Of a stretch of DNA of 54,938 bases, positions 8,759 to 16,367 are shown piece by piece (the stretch's first letter is position 1; each line of letters opens with the position of its first letter). The notes beneath the pieces were generated by a model. The model was given only the letters and a program-made list of their open reading frames with translations. It ran no database searches and had not been told where the DNA came from. The position numbers and the translations under genes were made by a program. Origin of the DNA: Candidatus Omnitrophota bacterium (GTDB taxonomy: Bacteria > Omnitrophota > Gorgyraeia > Zapsychrales > JAKLDJ01); assembly GCA_022703585.1 (NCBI GenBank), contig JAKLDJ010000006.1, forward strand, positions 69,696 through 124,633, written 5' to 3'.

Positions 8759-10270
8759 TTAAGGCCATACACACCAGTTTGGGCCGATGGGCGGCCAGCC
8801 CGGCGGCGGAGGGTTTGGCGATGGACACTTGCTTTTGTTATGCATAACGTATCCTCCGGCCACATAACTGTGATAACCATCCACCTCGATATTATAAACT
8901 TTTACATTATCAATAATTGTTTCGATTGCTTGAATAGCGACTGGGTTGCCCGTTTTATCGAGAAGGCTATCGCCAATTTTAAGAGTTCCAATTTCGACCC
9001 ATGTGCCGTTACTTAAAACAGAGTGGTTAGGGGTAATTTTTAAATGGCCGTTTATAAGCAGATATTTGTCAGTGTCATGAACAAAAGTCTGAGTGACTTT
9101 TGCCTGTTTGAACTGCTGCGTTTTTTCGTCGAATGAAAGGACGTTATCACCGGCCGCAATTTCTTCAATTGGTTTTATCAGGCCCCCGGCCATAGCAACT
9201 GATGTGCCGGCAAGGAGGCAGGGGCATTCGTTTATGCAGTTATTACACAATTCATCAATGGCGCCGCAGCATAGGCCGTCCGGTCCGGTCGTGCTGCCGC
9301 AATCCCGGCAACAGTTTGCAAAGTTTTCTCCGCCCAAACTTTCACATGTGCCATTTCCACAAACAGCGAAGTCCACAGGACAGTTACAGGCGGTTTCGCC
9401 ATCGTCGCTATCTTGATCTCCGTTACCGCACAAGCCTGGAGGAGGGCAATCATTGGGGCAACCAGCAAAAGTCTCGCCAGTATCGCACAGGCAATCGTTA
9501 TCACAGGGCGGACAGTCGGGGGGGCAGGTGGCATTTGTTTCTCCTGCGCCGATATCGCAGTATGTATTACCGCAAAGCGGGTAATCAGACGGATTAAAGG
9601 GCACCATTTGTTCGTCGTTGCGGCTTAAACCCTTGCTGGATACGTTAACGACGACGTTAATTTTTAAAAAGGGAATTATTTTTTGTAGGGTAATGTCAAA
9701 CCAAAATTCGTTTCGGGCAAGACCTCCTTCGAGGGTGTCGACACGCTGGACAGAAAACTCGATGACGTTTTTGCAAATAGCTTTCACGGCGATAGGGTCG
9801 TAAGGAAGTTCGCCGGCATCGGGTGGCCAATCGGGTGCCGGTTGTATCCGCAGGAGTGTTTGAGTGGGCGCATCATAAATGAAACGCACCTGCTCAGAGT
9901 TGTATTGAAATTCCCATGTTCCTTGGTTGGCCTGAGATGGCAGGCCCCAGCCGGGCCAACCTTTCCAGTAAGTGGGCGGATTGTATTCGTTCCATTTTAT
10001 CGGCATAGGAAACTGGATGGCTGTGCCGGAATACTGATTGAGGGTGATATTGGTTTTAGATGAGGCGAGTTCGCTGACAATTTTATCCAGGGCAGCAATG
10101 CCATCGCGCCTTAGCTGAGATTCAGTAATGGACGAATAATAGAGCTTGGCTAAGCTCACAATCGTTTGCGACAAAATAAGCCCGAGGACTGCCATGAGCA
10201 CGGCCGAAACCATGAGCTCTGTCAGGGTAAAACTCCGTTTGCCGTGTTTTTTATCGTAGCGTCGTGTCAT
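8759..10270 (-). CDS. Prepilin-like protein with Cys-rich repeats and a C-terminal Hint (intein-like) domain
   Basis: Protein of 503 residues in four parts. (1) Type IV prepilin N-terminus: KRSFTLTELMVSAVLMAVLG, with Phe14 as the expected +1 and Glu18 as +5; residue -1 is Ser rather than the usual Gly. (2) A pseudopilin-like domain to about residue 220. (3) A Cys-rich region, about 233-350, with repeats of the form CGN-x-CE-x-GEN-x-C-x2-DC. (4) A Hint domain, 351-478: Cys351 opens block A (CLLAGTSV), TPNH (413-416) is block B, and the end is HN (His477-Asn478). Residue 479 is Lys, so there is no Cys/Ser/Thr nucleophile after the Hint domain; this fits a bacterial intein-like or hedgehog-type cleaving domain rather than a splicing intein. 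A 25-residue tail with two cysteines follows. Inferred: self-cleavage or ester/thioester linkage of an exported pilin. The ribosome site GGGAGA precedes the ATG. Second gene of the operon. Confidence 0.8.
   Translation of the reverse strand: MTRRYDKKHGKRSFTLTELMVSAVLMAVLGLILSQTIVSLAKLYYSSITESQLRRDGIAALDKIVSELASSKTNITLNQYSGTAIQFPMPIKWNEYNPPTYWKGWPGWGLPSQANQGTWEFQYNSEQVRFIYDAPTQTLLRIQPAPDWPPDAGELPYDPIAVKAICKNVIEFSVQRVDTLEGGLARNEFWFDITLQKIIPFLKINVVVNVSSKGLSRNDEQMVPFNPSDYPLCGNTYCDIGAGETNATCPPDCPPCDNDCLCDTGETFAGCPNDCPPPGLCGNGDQDSDDGETACNCPVDFAVCGNGTCESLGGENFANCCRDCGSTTGPDGLCCGAIDELCNNCINECPCLLAGTSVAMAGGLIKPIEEIAAGDNVLSFDEKTQQFKQAKVTQTFVHDTDKYLLINGHLKITPNHSVLSNGTWVEIGTLKIGDSLLDKTGNPVAIQAIETIIDNVKVYNIEVDGYHSYVAGGYVMHNKSKCPSPNPPPPGWPPIGPNWCVWP
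8837..9220 (-). other. Hint (intein/hedgehog-like) autoprocessing domain within the prepilin
   Basis: Residues 351-478 of the prepilin. Visible blocks: Cys1 with CLLAGTSV; GDNVLSFDE; TPNHSVLSNG with the block B Thr and His; GDSLLDKTGN; YNIEVDGYHSYVAGG; and terminal His-Asn. About 128 residues leave no room for a homing endonuclease. The next residue is Lys, as in many secreted-protein Hint domains. Confidence 0.85.
9221..9574 (-). repeat. Cysteine-rich repeats within the prepilin
   Basis: Residues 233-350 of the prepilin hold four degenerate units built on CGN-x2-C...GE(N/T)-x3-C-x2-DC, for example CGNGTCESLGGENFANC. Such repeats occur in extracellular proteins, where the cysteines form disulfides or bind metal. 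They sit directly before Cys351 of the Hint domain. Confidence 0.7.
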
Positions 10271-10333
10271 TTGTCATTCTCCCGGCCTAAGCCGCCCCTT
10301 TGAGCAATTATAGCTCAGGGCAGTATCGTACCG

Positions 10334-10939
10334 CTAGTACCCAGCGTTCGTAAATCTTAAATAGCCATCAAGCATAATCTTCTGATTTGTATGCTGATTT
10401 AGAAATTCCATGGTGGCATCATACTCAGGGCTGCTAATGTGAGGCGAAACGGTTTGGTCCACTACAGGCACTGTGGATTGCCACATAATGTATATCTTGC
10501 AATAAGCGTAACCGGAATTATTCGGCACCATTTGCGTGCCCCACGAGGGGAAGGCTACTACAATTATTTCCCCCGGAAGGGCATTTTCTCTGGTTATTCC
10601 GATATACTGCTGGTATATCGTTGGGGGCGGCGTATTTGGCGGGGATTCATCAATGGTCATGGCTCTGCCGTATTGCATAAAGACATACGACGCATTTTCC
10701 CAAGCCTCATTCAGGAAGAATCGCTTCCCCTCAACGAGAATGGCAAGGTATTGCAGATGCTGTAAGACCGAATTCGCATGGATGGTGGCTGTATTTTTCT
10801 CAATAGAAAGAGTGCGTAATTGTTGCGCTCTTATGATGGCGTGGAGCGCGCCGTATAGGAGAACGCCCATAGCCGCGAATGCGACTAGAAGCTCAATAAC
10901 TGCAAAAGCTTTCGTATGTTTTGATGTTCGATTTGGCAT
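10334..10939 (-). CDS. Type IV prepilin/pseudopilin-like protein
   Basis: Protein of 201 residues with a short basic leader (MPNRTSKHTKA), then FAVIELLVAFAAMGVLLYGA, the N-terminal helix of type IV pilins and type II secretion pseudopilins, with Glu at +5. Residue -1 is Ala where prepilin peptidase substrates normally have Gly. The globular part has no family I recognise; its size fits a minor (GspI/J-like) pseudopilin. First gene of a minus-strand operon (10939 to 6518), with 63 nt to the next gene, and directly downstream of a structured leader with an intrinsic terminator, so its expression is probably controlled by that leader. No pilus motor, secretin or prepilin peptidase gene is in the window. 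Confidence 0.75.
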   Translation of the reverse strand: MPNRTSKHTKAFAVIELLVAFAAMGVLLYGALHAIIRAQQLRTLSIEKNTATIHANSVLQHLQYLAILVEGKRFFLNEAWENASYVFMQYGRAMTIDESPPNTPPPTIYQQYIGITRENALPGEIIVVAFPSWGTQMVPNNSGYAYCKIYIMWQSTVPVVDQTVSPHISSPEYDATMEFLNQHTNQKIMLDGYLRFTNAGY

Positions 10940-10965
10940 GTTGTTCCTGGGAACACGTTAATCCC

Positions 10966-11002
10966 AAAATTAAAAACCCACTTTACCTTACGGCAAAGCG
11001 GG
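10966..11002 (-). terminator. Intrinsic terminator in the leader of the pilin operon
   Basis: On the minus strand, stem arms 10992-11002 and 10977-10987 (11 bp, with G-U pairs), a GTAA-type loop, then TTTTTAATTTT (10966-10976). It ends 27 nt before the first pilin start, so it looks like the expression platform of a leader riboswitch rather than the end of a gene. Confidence 0.75.
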
Positions 11003-11197
11003 CCTAACCGTCACAATACGTTTTTGATTCGGCGGTCAGGCTGTCTCGGCACCGGTCTTCCCGGTGACGGACCCTATGACTTTGCCCTGAGGTTGTACTC
11101 AACCTCAGGCCCTGCAACCGGTTTGCTGCAGAGGTCTCCGCCTTGCGGCGGATTTGCCCTGCTCCTAAAATAACAGGAGCGCCCTGTCCAAGACAGG
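10990..11197 (-). ncRNA. Candidate cyclic-di-GMP-I (GEMM-I) riboswitch, unusual architecture
   Basis: Read on the minus strand, the leader holds several conserved GEMM-I blocks. These are AGGGCAAA followed by a 6-bp hairpin with a GCAA tetraloop and then GAC (11153-11160, 11137-11152, 11134-11136); GCAAAGTCATAGGGTCC (11069-11085); and GAGACAGCCTGACCGCCGAA (11028-11047). The last two flank a CACCGG/CCGGTG hairpin. Between the 5' and 3' halves sit two further hairpins (a CTGCA stem at 11112-11131 and a perfect 10-bp stem at 11086-11109), which the ordinary aptamer does not have. Two simple hairpins precede it (11183-11197, 11161-11180). A terminator follows directly. Known: GEMM-I senses c-di-GMP (or cGAMP in variants) and often controls pilin genes. 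The match was made by eye. Confidence 0.6.
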
Positions 11198-11231
11198 ATT
11201 TTTCGTCAAAGATTTGTGTGTCGCTATCTCT

Positions 11232-11237
11232 ATTATA
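11232..11237 (-). promoter_or_regulatory. -10 element of the pilin operon leader
   Basis: A consensus TATAAT on the minus strand at 11232-11237, in an AT-rich stretch, would start transcription near 11225, just before the first leader hairpin. The -35 is weak (ACACAA/GACACA at 17-18 nt). Confidence 0.45.
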
Positions 11238-11423
11238 AAATATACTATACAAAGTTGTGTCCTGCCAGGCAAAAGGGGTATTTGAGGGAAAACGTTTCCT
11301 GATTTCCCTTCGTAAAATAATTCAAGCGTCTAAACTTGAAAGCAGAACAGCCTTAAATATTTTAATCGTATTATAACACAAATGAAATAAAGCAGTTACA
11401 AGTAATCGTTAAAAAATGTTTTA

Positions 11424-11452
11424 TTGACGGAAATTAGGGTTTTCGGTATACT
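11424..11452 (+). promoter_or_regulatory. Sigma70-type promoter of leuCD
   Basis: TTGACG (11424-11429), a 17-nt spacer, TATACT (11447-11452). The leader to the leuC ATG is about 45 nt, with AGGAG before the start and no room for an attenuator. The rest of the 10940-11506 gap holds the divergent leader described separately. Confidence 0.75.
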
Positions 11453-11506
11453 GATACACTAATTTATAAATTTATTAGAACTTATTTTTTGCTTTAGGAG
11501 AAGTAA

Positions 11507-12907
11507 ATGCCCAAGACAATGTATCAAAAGCTGTGGGATAATCATCTCGTTTATGAACGCAAGCGGGAAACGTCCATTCTGTACGTGGATTGCCATTTGA
11601 TTCATGAAGTCACGTCAGCCCAGGCGTTTGAAGGGATGCGTGTTGCCAAAAGAAAGGTGCGCTGTCCCGAAAAGACCTTTGCGACGATGGACCACAATGT
11701 CTCGACGCGTTCCCGGGAATGGGCAGCGAACGAAGAAACAGCCCGTGTGCAAATGACGACGCTGATGCGTAACTGCAAAGAATTCGGTGTGCGATTATAC
11801 GATTTTAACCACGAAGATCAGGGCGTGGTCCACATCATCGGGCCCGAAATGGGGATTACCCAACCGGGAATGGTGATTGTCTGCGGTGATTCGCATACGG
11901 CAACACACGGGGCATTCGGCTCTTTGGCATTTGGTATCGGTACATCCGAAGTCGAGCATGTTTTGGCCACGCAGACATTGCAGCAAGATAAAGTAAAATG
12001 CATGCTTATTAAAGTCGAGGGGACGCTTTCCAAAGGCGTGACCGCCAAGGATGTTATTTTGTTCATTATCGGAAAAATAGGTACCGCCGGTGCGACGGGT
12101 TATTGCATTGAATACGCTGGTAGTGTCATCCGGAATTTAAGCATGGAAGAGCGGATGACCGTTTGCAATATGAGTATCGAGGCAGGAGCCCGGGCAGGAA
12201 TGGTAGCGCCGGACGAAAAGACCTTTGAATACGTCAAGGGACGTGATTTTGCTCCCAAGGGCAAGGATTGGGATGTGGCGGTTGCTTTTTGGAAAACCTT
12301 GCCCAGTGACGCAGGCGCAAAATTCGACAAGACGGTAAGAATCAAGGCTGAAGAAATAACCCCGCAGGTGACCTGGGGCACAAGCCCGGGTCAGGTTACT
12401 TCAGTCGAAGGTAAGGTTCCGGATCCGGTTGATTTCTCCGACCCGATTGAAAAACAGGCAGCGATGGGCGCGTTAAATTATATGAATTTAAAACCGACAA
12501 CTCCGATGCAGTCGATTTCTATCGATAAAGTTTTTATCGGCTCATGTACCAATGGCCGTATCGAGGATTTGCGCGCTGCCGCTCAAATCGCTAAAGGAAA
12601 GAAAATTTCTTCCCGCGTTACTGCTATTGTTGTGCCCGGTTCGGGGCGCGTCCGGCGTCAGGCGGAGCAAGAGGGGCTTGATAAAATCTTTCTTGAGGCG
12701 GGTTACGAATGGCGCCACGCAGGTTGCTCGATGTGCCTGGGGATGAATGATGACCGGCTTAATCCCGGGGAGCGATGCGCGTCTACCAGCAACCGGAATT
12801 TTGAAGGGCGTCAGGGACGCGGCGGCCGCACCCATTTGGTTAGCCCGGAAATGGCGGCAGCATCAGCCATTGAGGGGCATATTACGGACCCGAGAAAATA
12901 TTTGTAA
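11507..12907 (+). CDS. leuC: 3-isopropylmalate dehydratase large subunit
   Basis: Catalytic Fe-S subunit of isopropylmalate isomerase (2-isopropylmalate to 3-isopropylmalate, leucine synthesis, cytoplasm). The 466 residues match the enterobacterial-type LeuC length. The cluster ligands are Cys347 (IGSCTNGR), Cys407 and Cys410 ([11 protein letters not shown]). The N-terminus [15 protein letters not shown] is typical of LeuC and follows AGGAGAAG. The gene is followed after 8 nt by leuD, with which it forms the enzyme. No leuA or leuB is in this window, so the leucine genes are split in this genome. Confidence 0.96.
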   Translation: MPKTMYQKLWDNHLVYERKRETSILYVDCHLIHEVTSAQAFEGMRVAKRKVRCPEKTFATMDHNVSTRSREWAANEETARVQMTTLMRNCKEFGVRLYDFNHEDQGVVHIIGPEMGITQPGMVIVCGDSHTATHGAFGSLAFGIGTSEVEHVLATQTLQQDKVKCMLIKVEGTLSKGVTAKDVILFIIGKIGTAGATGYCIEYAGSVIRNLSMEERMTVCNMSIEAGARAGMVAPDEKTFEYVKGRDFAPKGKDWDVAVAFWKTLPSDAGAKFDKTVRIKAEEITPQVTWGTSPGQVTSVEGKVPDPVDFSDPIEKQAAMGALNYMNLKPTTPMQSISIDKVFIGSCTNGRIEDLRAAAQIAKGKKISSRVTAIVVPGSGRVRRQAEQEGLDKIFLEAGYEWRHAGCSMCLGMNDDRLNPGERCASTSNRNFEGRQGRGGRTHLVSPEMAAASAIEGHITDPRKYL

Positions 12908-12915
12908 ACGATCGG

Positions 12916-13596
12916 ATGAAAATGGCTAAGAATAATTTAAAGAAAGAGAATAAGTCACAGGCAAAAGGTTTCAGTGTGCATACGGGCTTAGTGGTGCCGT
13001 TGGACCGAGCGAATATCGACACGGACGCAATTATCCCCAAGCAGTTTTTGCGAAAGATCGAGCGCACGGGCTTTGGCGTTCATCTTTTTCATGACTGGCG
13101 CTATCTTGACCTCGAAGGAAAAAAGGAAAATCCCGATTTTATCCTGAATCAGCCCAAATATCGCAAGGCCACGGTGCTTTTGGCGCGTGATAATTTTGGC
13201 TGCGGGTCAAGCCGCGAGCATGCGCCTTGGGCGCTTGCTGATTACGGCTTTAAGGTTATTATTGCTCCCAGTTTTGCCGATATTTTCCGCAACAATTGTA
13301 TTAAAAACGGGATCTTGCCGGTCGTATTAAAGACGAAAGAAGTGGATGCCCTTTTTAAAGATGAACGTGAAACGGGTTCAATGCACGTGACGGTTGATCT
13401 AAAAAAGCAAACGGTCATCGGCCCGCGCGCAAAGGCCTATTCATTTTCAATTAACGAGTTTGCTAAAAATTGTTTGATCAAGGGCCTGGATGCTATCGGC
13501 TGGACCGAACAATTTTTGGCTAAAATAGACGCCTACGAGAAAAAAATAAGAACGGCTAAACCGTGGCTATTTAAAGGTTGCGGTTGCAGCAAATAA
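12916..13596 (+). CDS. leuD: 3-isopropylmalate dehydratase small subunit
   Basis: Swivel-domain subunit that completes isopropylmalate isomerase. Typical LeuD sequence: [20 protein letters not shown], then the substrate loop [13 protein letters not shown] and the end of the domain near residue 200. At 226 residues it is slightly long because of a Lys/Asn-rich N-terminal extension of about 18 residues and a Cys-containing tail (KGCGCSK). Two ATGs (12916 and 12922) could start it; neither has a strong ribosome site, which suggests coupling to leuC 8 nt upstream. The CGC tail is unusual and may be a metal ligand or have no role. Confidence 0.95.
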   Translation: MKMAKNNLKKENKSQAKGFSVHTGLVVPLDRANIDTDAIIPKQFLRKIERTGFGVHLFHDWRYLDLEGKKENPDFILNQPKYRKATVLLARDNFGCGSSREHAPWALADYGFKVIIAPSFADIFRNNCIKNGILPVVLKTKEVDALFKDERETGSMHVTVDLKKQTVIGPRAKAYSFSINEFAKNCLIKGLDAIGWTEQFLAKIDAYEKKIRTAKPWLFKGCGCSK

Positions 13597-13689
13597 ATTC
13601 TATTCAAACAAAATTCTTGACAATTTGTTCAAAAAAGGCGATGTTGTAGTTATTCGTTATAATGTAATAAAAGAAATCTGGGGGCTTTA

Positions 13690-14766
13690 ATGCCAGGCAA
13701 TTCATGGGGACAAATATTTCAGCTCACCACCTTCGGAGAAAGCCACGGTCCGGCGATCGGAGTTGTTATTGACGGTGTTATGCCGTTGGTGCCTCTCTGC
13801 GAAGCGGACATCCAGGTGGAGCTAAATCGGCGTCGGCCCGGGCAGAGTGCTATCACTACCCCGCGCGCAGAGACTGATACGGTCGAGATCTTATCCGGGG
13901 TCTTTGAGGGTAAGACCACGGGTACGCCCATCGCGCTTCTTATCCGCAACAGAGACGCGAAAACGGAAGATTACCAAAAACTAAAAGATATTTTCCGTCC
14001 GGGCCACGCCGATTATACATATTTATCCAAATACGGTATCCGCGATTGGCGCGGCAGCGGACGCGCCTCCGGCCGCGAAACGGCTGCCCGGGTTGCCGCC
14101 GGCGCGATTGCCAAGAAAATTCTCGCACAGCAGAATATCCGCATTACGGCTTATACGCTTGCCGTCGCCGGAATTTATGCCAAAAAGATCGATCTCAATG
14201 CCATCGAATCAAATCCTGTCCGTTGCCCGGATTCCGAGCAGGCGCAAGCGATGATTGCAAAAATCGAAGAGGCGCGTAAAAACAATGATTCTGTGGGCGG
14301 TATTGTCGAAGCGGTTATTGACGGTTGCCCGCCGGGTTTAGGCGAACCGGTTTTTGATAAATTGAGCGCCCGGTTAGCGGCGGCGATGATGTCGATCGGC
14401 ACAGTCAAGGGCGTGGAAATCGGTTCTGGCTTCGAGTGTGCGAAAATGCGCGGCTCGGAGTGCAACGACGTCTTTGTCGAAGAACAGGGAAAAATTAAGA
14501 CAAAAACGAACCATGCCGGCGGTATTTTAGGCGGAATTTCAACCGGCGGGCAAATAAAATTACGCGTTGCCGTCAAGCCGCCGTCTTCGATCGGTGTCGA
14601 ACAGGAAACTGTCACCAAGGAAAAGAAAATGACGGCCTTGACTGTCTCCGGCCGCCATGACCCTTGCGTCTGTCCGCGCGTAGTTCCGGTTGTCGAGGCA
14701 ATGCTGGCCGTTACCTTAGTGGATTGTCTTATGCTGCATAGAGCGGTTAACGGGCCGTCAAAATAA
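13690..14766 (+). CDS. aroC: Chorismate synthase
   Basis: Last common step to aromatic compounds: 5-enolpyruvylshikimate-3-phosphate to chorismate, using reduced FMN. The 358 residues fit the family. Family signatures are visible: GESHGPAIGVVIDG near the N-terminus, the GSGRASGRETAARVAAG stretch, and SGRHDPC near the C-terminus. The start ATG follows GGGGG seven bases upstream. It lies 93 nt after leuD and may have its own promoter. Chorismate also feeds menaquinone, for which menA and ubiE are present further along. Confidence 0.96.
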   Translation: MPGNSWGQIFQLTTFGESHGPAIGVVIDGVMPLVPLCEADIQVELNRRRPGQSAITTPRAETDTVEILSGVFEGKTTGTPIALLIRNRDAKTEDYQKLKDIFRPGHADYTYLSKYGIRDWRGSGRASGRETAARVAAGAIAKKILAQQNIRITAYTLAVAGIYAKKIDLNAIESNPVRCPDSEQAQAMIAKIEEARKNNDSVGGIVEAVIDGCPPGLGEPVFDKLSARLAAAMMSIGTVKGVEIGSGFECAKMRGSECNDVFVEEQGKIKTKTNHAGGILGGISTGGQIKLRVAVKPPSSIGVEQETVTKEKKMTALTVSGRHDPCVCPRVVPVVEAMLAVTLVDCLMLHRAVNGPSK

Positions 14767-14805
14767 ATTTCCGCGTTTTAATTTCTTAAAAAACCTTCCT
14801 TTCTG

Positions 14806-15696
14806 ATGAACTTACCCAGAACTTCCAAAGTAATTCTTATTACCGGTTGCTCCAGCGGGTTTGGCCTGCTGACGGCGGCGCGGTTGGCGGCTAAGGGGCA
14901 TATTGTTTTCGCGACCATGAGAAATTTGGAAAAAAGCCAGGCGCTTTTGGGCGAAGCCCAAAAGCGCAACGCGACTTTGCGTCTACTGCAACTGGATGTG
15001 ACCGACAATCTATCGATTCAAAAGGCAGTCAGTGCTATTGAACAAGAATTTAATCACATTGATGTTTTGATTAATAATGCCGGTTATGGCATCGGGGGAT
15101 TTTTTGAGGATTTAAGCGAAGAGGATATCCGCCGGCAGATGGAAACCAACTTTTTCGGCGCGCAAAATGTCACCCGGCAGGTTATTCCGGCCATGCGCCG
15201 TCAGGGCGAAGGAAAGATCATCAATATCACTAGCGTTGCCGGTCTTTACGGTTTGCCTGGCTTCGGGGCTTACAATGCCAGCAAGTGGGCCCTGGAAGGA
15301 TTTTCCGAAAGCCTTTATTATGAATTAAAACTTTTCGGCATTAAGGTTTGCTTGGTTGAGCCCGGAACCTACCGGACAAAGATATTCGACGAGAACCGCC
15401 GTTACGCCGCCAACTATAATAATCCGAACAGTCCGTATTATCACTACTCACAGCATCTTAAACAACGTGTCGATGAGCATGTCAAAGCCAGCCGAAGAGA
15501 TCCGGAGGATATTGCGATCCTTATCGAGCGTCTCGTTAATTCGTCTAACCCGCCTTTTCGCAATATCCCCGACCTGAAGAGTAAAATTACTTACACCCTA
15601 AGGCATTTTCTGCCGTTTCGTGTCTTTAGCGGAATCCTTTATAAAGGAATGCTGCTGGGGATGAAGAAGCCGAAAACCGTCAGTCCGTCAAATTAA
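14806..15696 (+). CDS. Short-chain dehydrogenase/reductase (SDR)
   Basis: Classical SDR oxidoreductase of 296 residues, NAD(P)-dependent. Cofactor motif TGCSSGFG near the N-terminus (TGxxxGxG), NNAG (INNAGYG), catalytic Ser in INITSVAG and catalytic YNASK (YxxxK). The C-terminal extension with NPNSPYYHYSQHLKQRVDEH resembles SDRs acting on hydrophobic alcohols or retinol-like compounds; the true substrate is unknown. It follows aroC by 39 nt on the same strand and converges with the MBL gene, with only 17 nt between stops and no clear terminator. No Shine-Dalgarno sequence is evident before the ATG. Confidence 0.9.
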   Translation: MNLPRTSKVILITGCSSGFGLLTAARLAAKGHIVFATMRNLEKSQALLGEAQKRNATLRLLQLDVTDNLSIQKAVSAIEQEFNHIDVLINNAGYGIGGFFEDLSEEDIRRQMETNFFGAQNVTRQVIPAMRRQGEGKIINITSVAGLYGLPGFGAYNASKWALEGFSESLYYELKLFGIKVCLVEPGTYRTKIFDENRRYAANYNNPNSPYYHYSQHLKQRVDEHVKASRRDPEDIAILIERLVNSSNPPFRNIPDLKSKITYTLRHFLPFRVFSGILYKGMLLGMKKPKTVSPSN

Positions 15697-15713
15697 TTTT
15701 TCGGAAATTAGTT

Positions 15714-16349
15714 TTAAGCAGAGAATTCCTCAAAGCTGCGGCATTGCAGGTAGGGGTTTGTTTTCTTTTGTTCGCCTAGAGTGGCAGAGGAAACCGGCCC
15801 ATATTGGTGGCCGGGGTAAATAACGGTGGTATCAGGAAGCTTCATAATGACGTTATAGAGCGAATGATACATCGCTTTTACGTCTCCTTCAGGAAGATCG
15901 CAACGGCCGATGGAGTCGATAAAAAGGGTGTCTCCGGTCAGCAAATTTCCCTCGGCCAAAAAACACTGGCATCCCGGCGTATGCCCAGGGGTGTGCAGGC
16001 ATCGGATTTCGATATTGCCGATTTTGATCATTTCATGATCTTTTATTTTTTTAAGGTTCGGGCAATCGGGTGTCTGAAATTCTGCCTCACCCTCCGAAAT
16101 GTAAACAGGGATATCTTTTGTTTTTAATAACCCGTCAATCGCGTTTGTATGATCGAAATGCCCGTGGGTAAGGAGAACGGCCTTTAGGGTGAGTTTCTTT
16201 CGGCCGGCTTCATTCAGGATAAAATCGGCATCCCAGGCAGGGTCGACAACGGCAATCTCTCCGGTTTTCTTATCTCCCAGAAAGTAGGCAAAGTTTCCCA
16301 TCGGGCCGATTTCGATTTGCTCAAGCAGAAGAGGGGGTTTTTCGGGCAT
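15714..16349 (-). CDS. MBL-fold hydrolase (hydroxyacylglutathione hydrolase-like)
   Basis: Metallo-beta-lactamase-fold hydrolase of about 211 residues, of the GloB/rhodanese-associated type. The metal motif THGHFDHTNA (HxHxDH) is clear, followed by HTPGHTPGCQCF (His of the second metal site), the bridging Asp in TGDTLFIDSIGR and the last His in YPGHQYG. Known relatives hydrolyse thioesters such as S-lactoylglutathione or persulfides; without the long GloB C-terminal domain the glutathione assignment is uncertain. The ATG at 16349 has AGGA seven bases upstream, so the in-frame TTG just before it is not needed. It lies 18 nt after the minus-strand membrane protein gene and is probably cotranscribed with it. 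Confidence 0.85.
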   Translation of the reverse strand: MPEKPPLLLEQIEIGPMGNFAYFLGDKKTGEIAVVDPAWDADFILNEAGRKKLTLKAVLLTHGHFDHTNAIDGLLKTKDIPVYISEGEAEFQTPDCPNLKKIKDHEMIKIGNIEIRCLHTPGHTPGCQCFLAEGNLLTGDTLFIDSIGRCDLPEGDVKAMYHSLYNVIMKLPDTTVIYPGHQYGPVSSATLGEQKKTNPYLQCRSFEEFSA

Positions 16350-16367
16350 CAATTTTCCTGCAGTATA

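Noticed and set aside
9202-9597. Plus-strand frame opposite the Hint prepilin
   Set aside because: Arg-rich shadow of the Cys-rich region; no start signals.
11004-11252. Minus-strand frame of 82 codons in the pilin leader
   Set aside because: It covers the structured leader with riboswitch blocks; the translation has no protein-like pattern.
13617-13663. TTGACA and TATAAT before aroC
   Set aside because: The boxes are 35 nt apart, too far for one sigma70 promoter, and neither has a partner at 16-18 nt.
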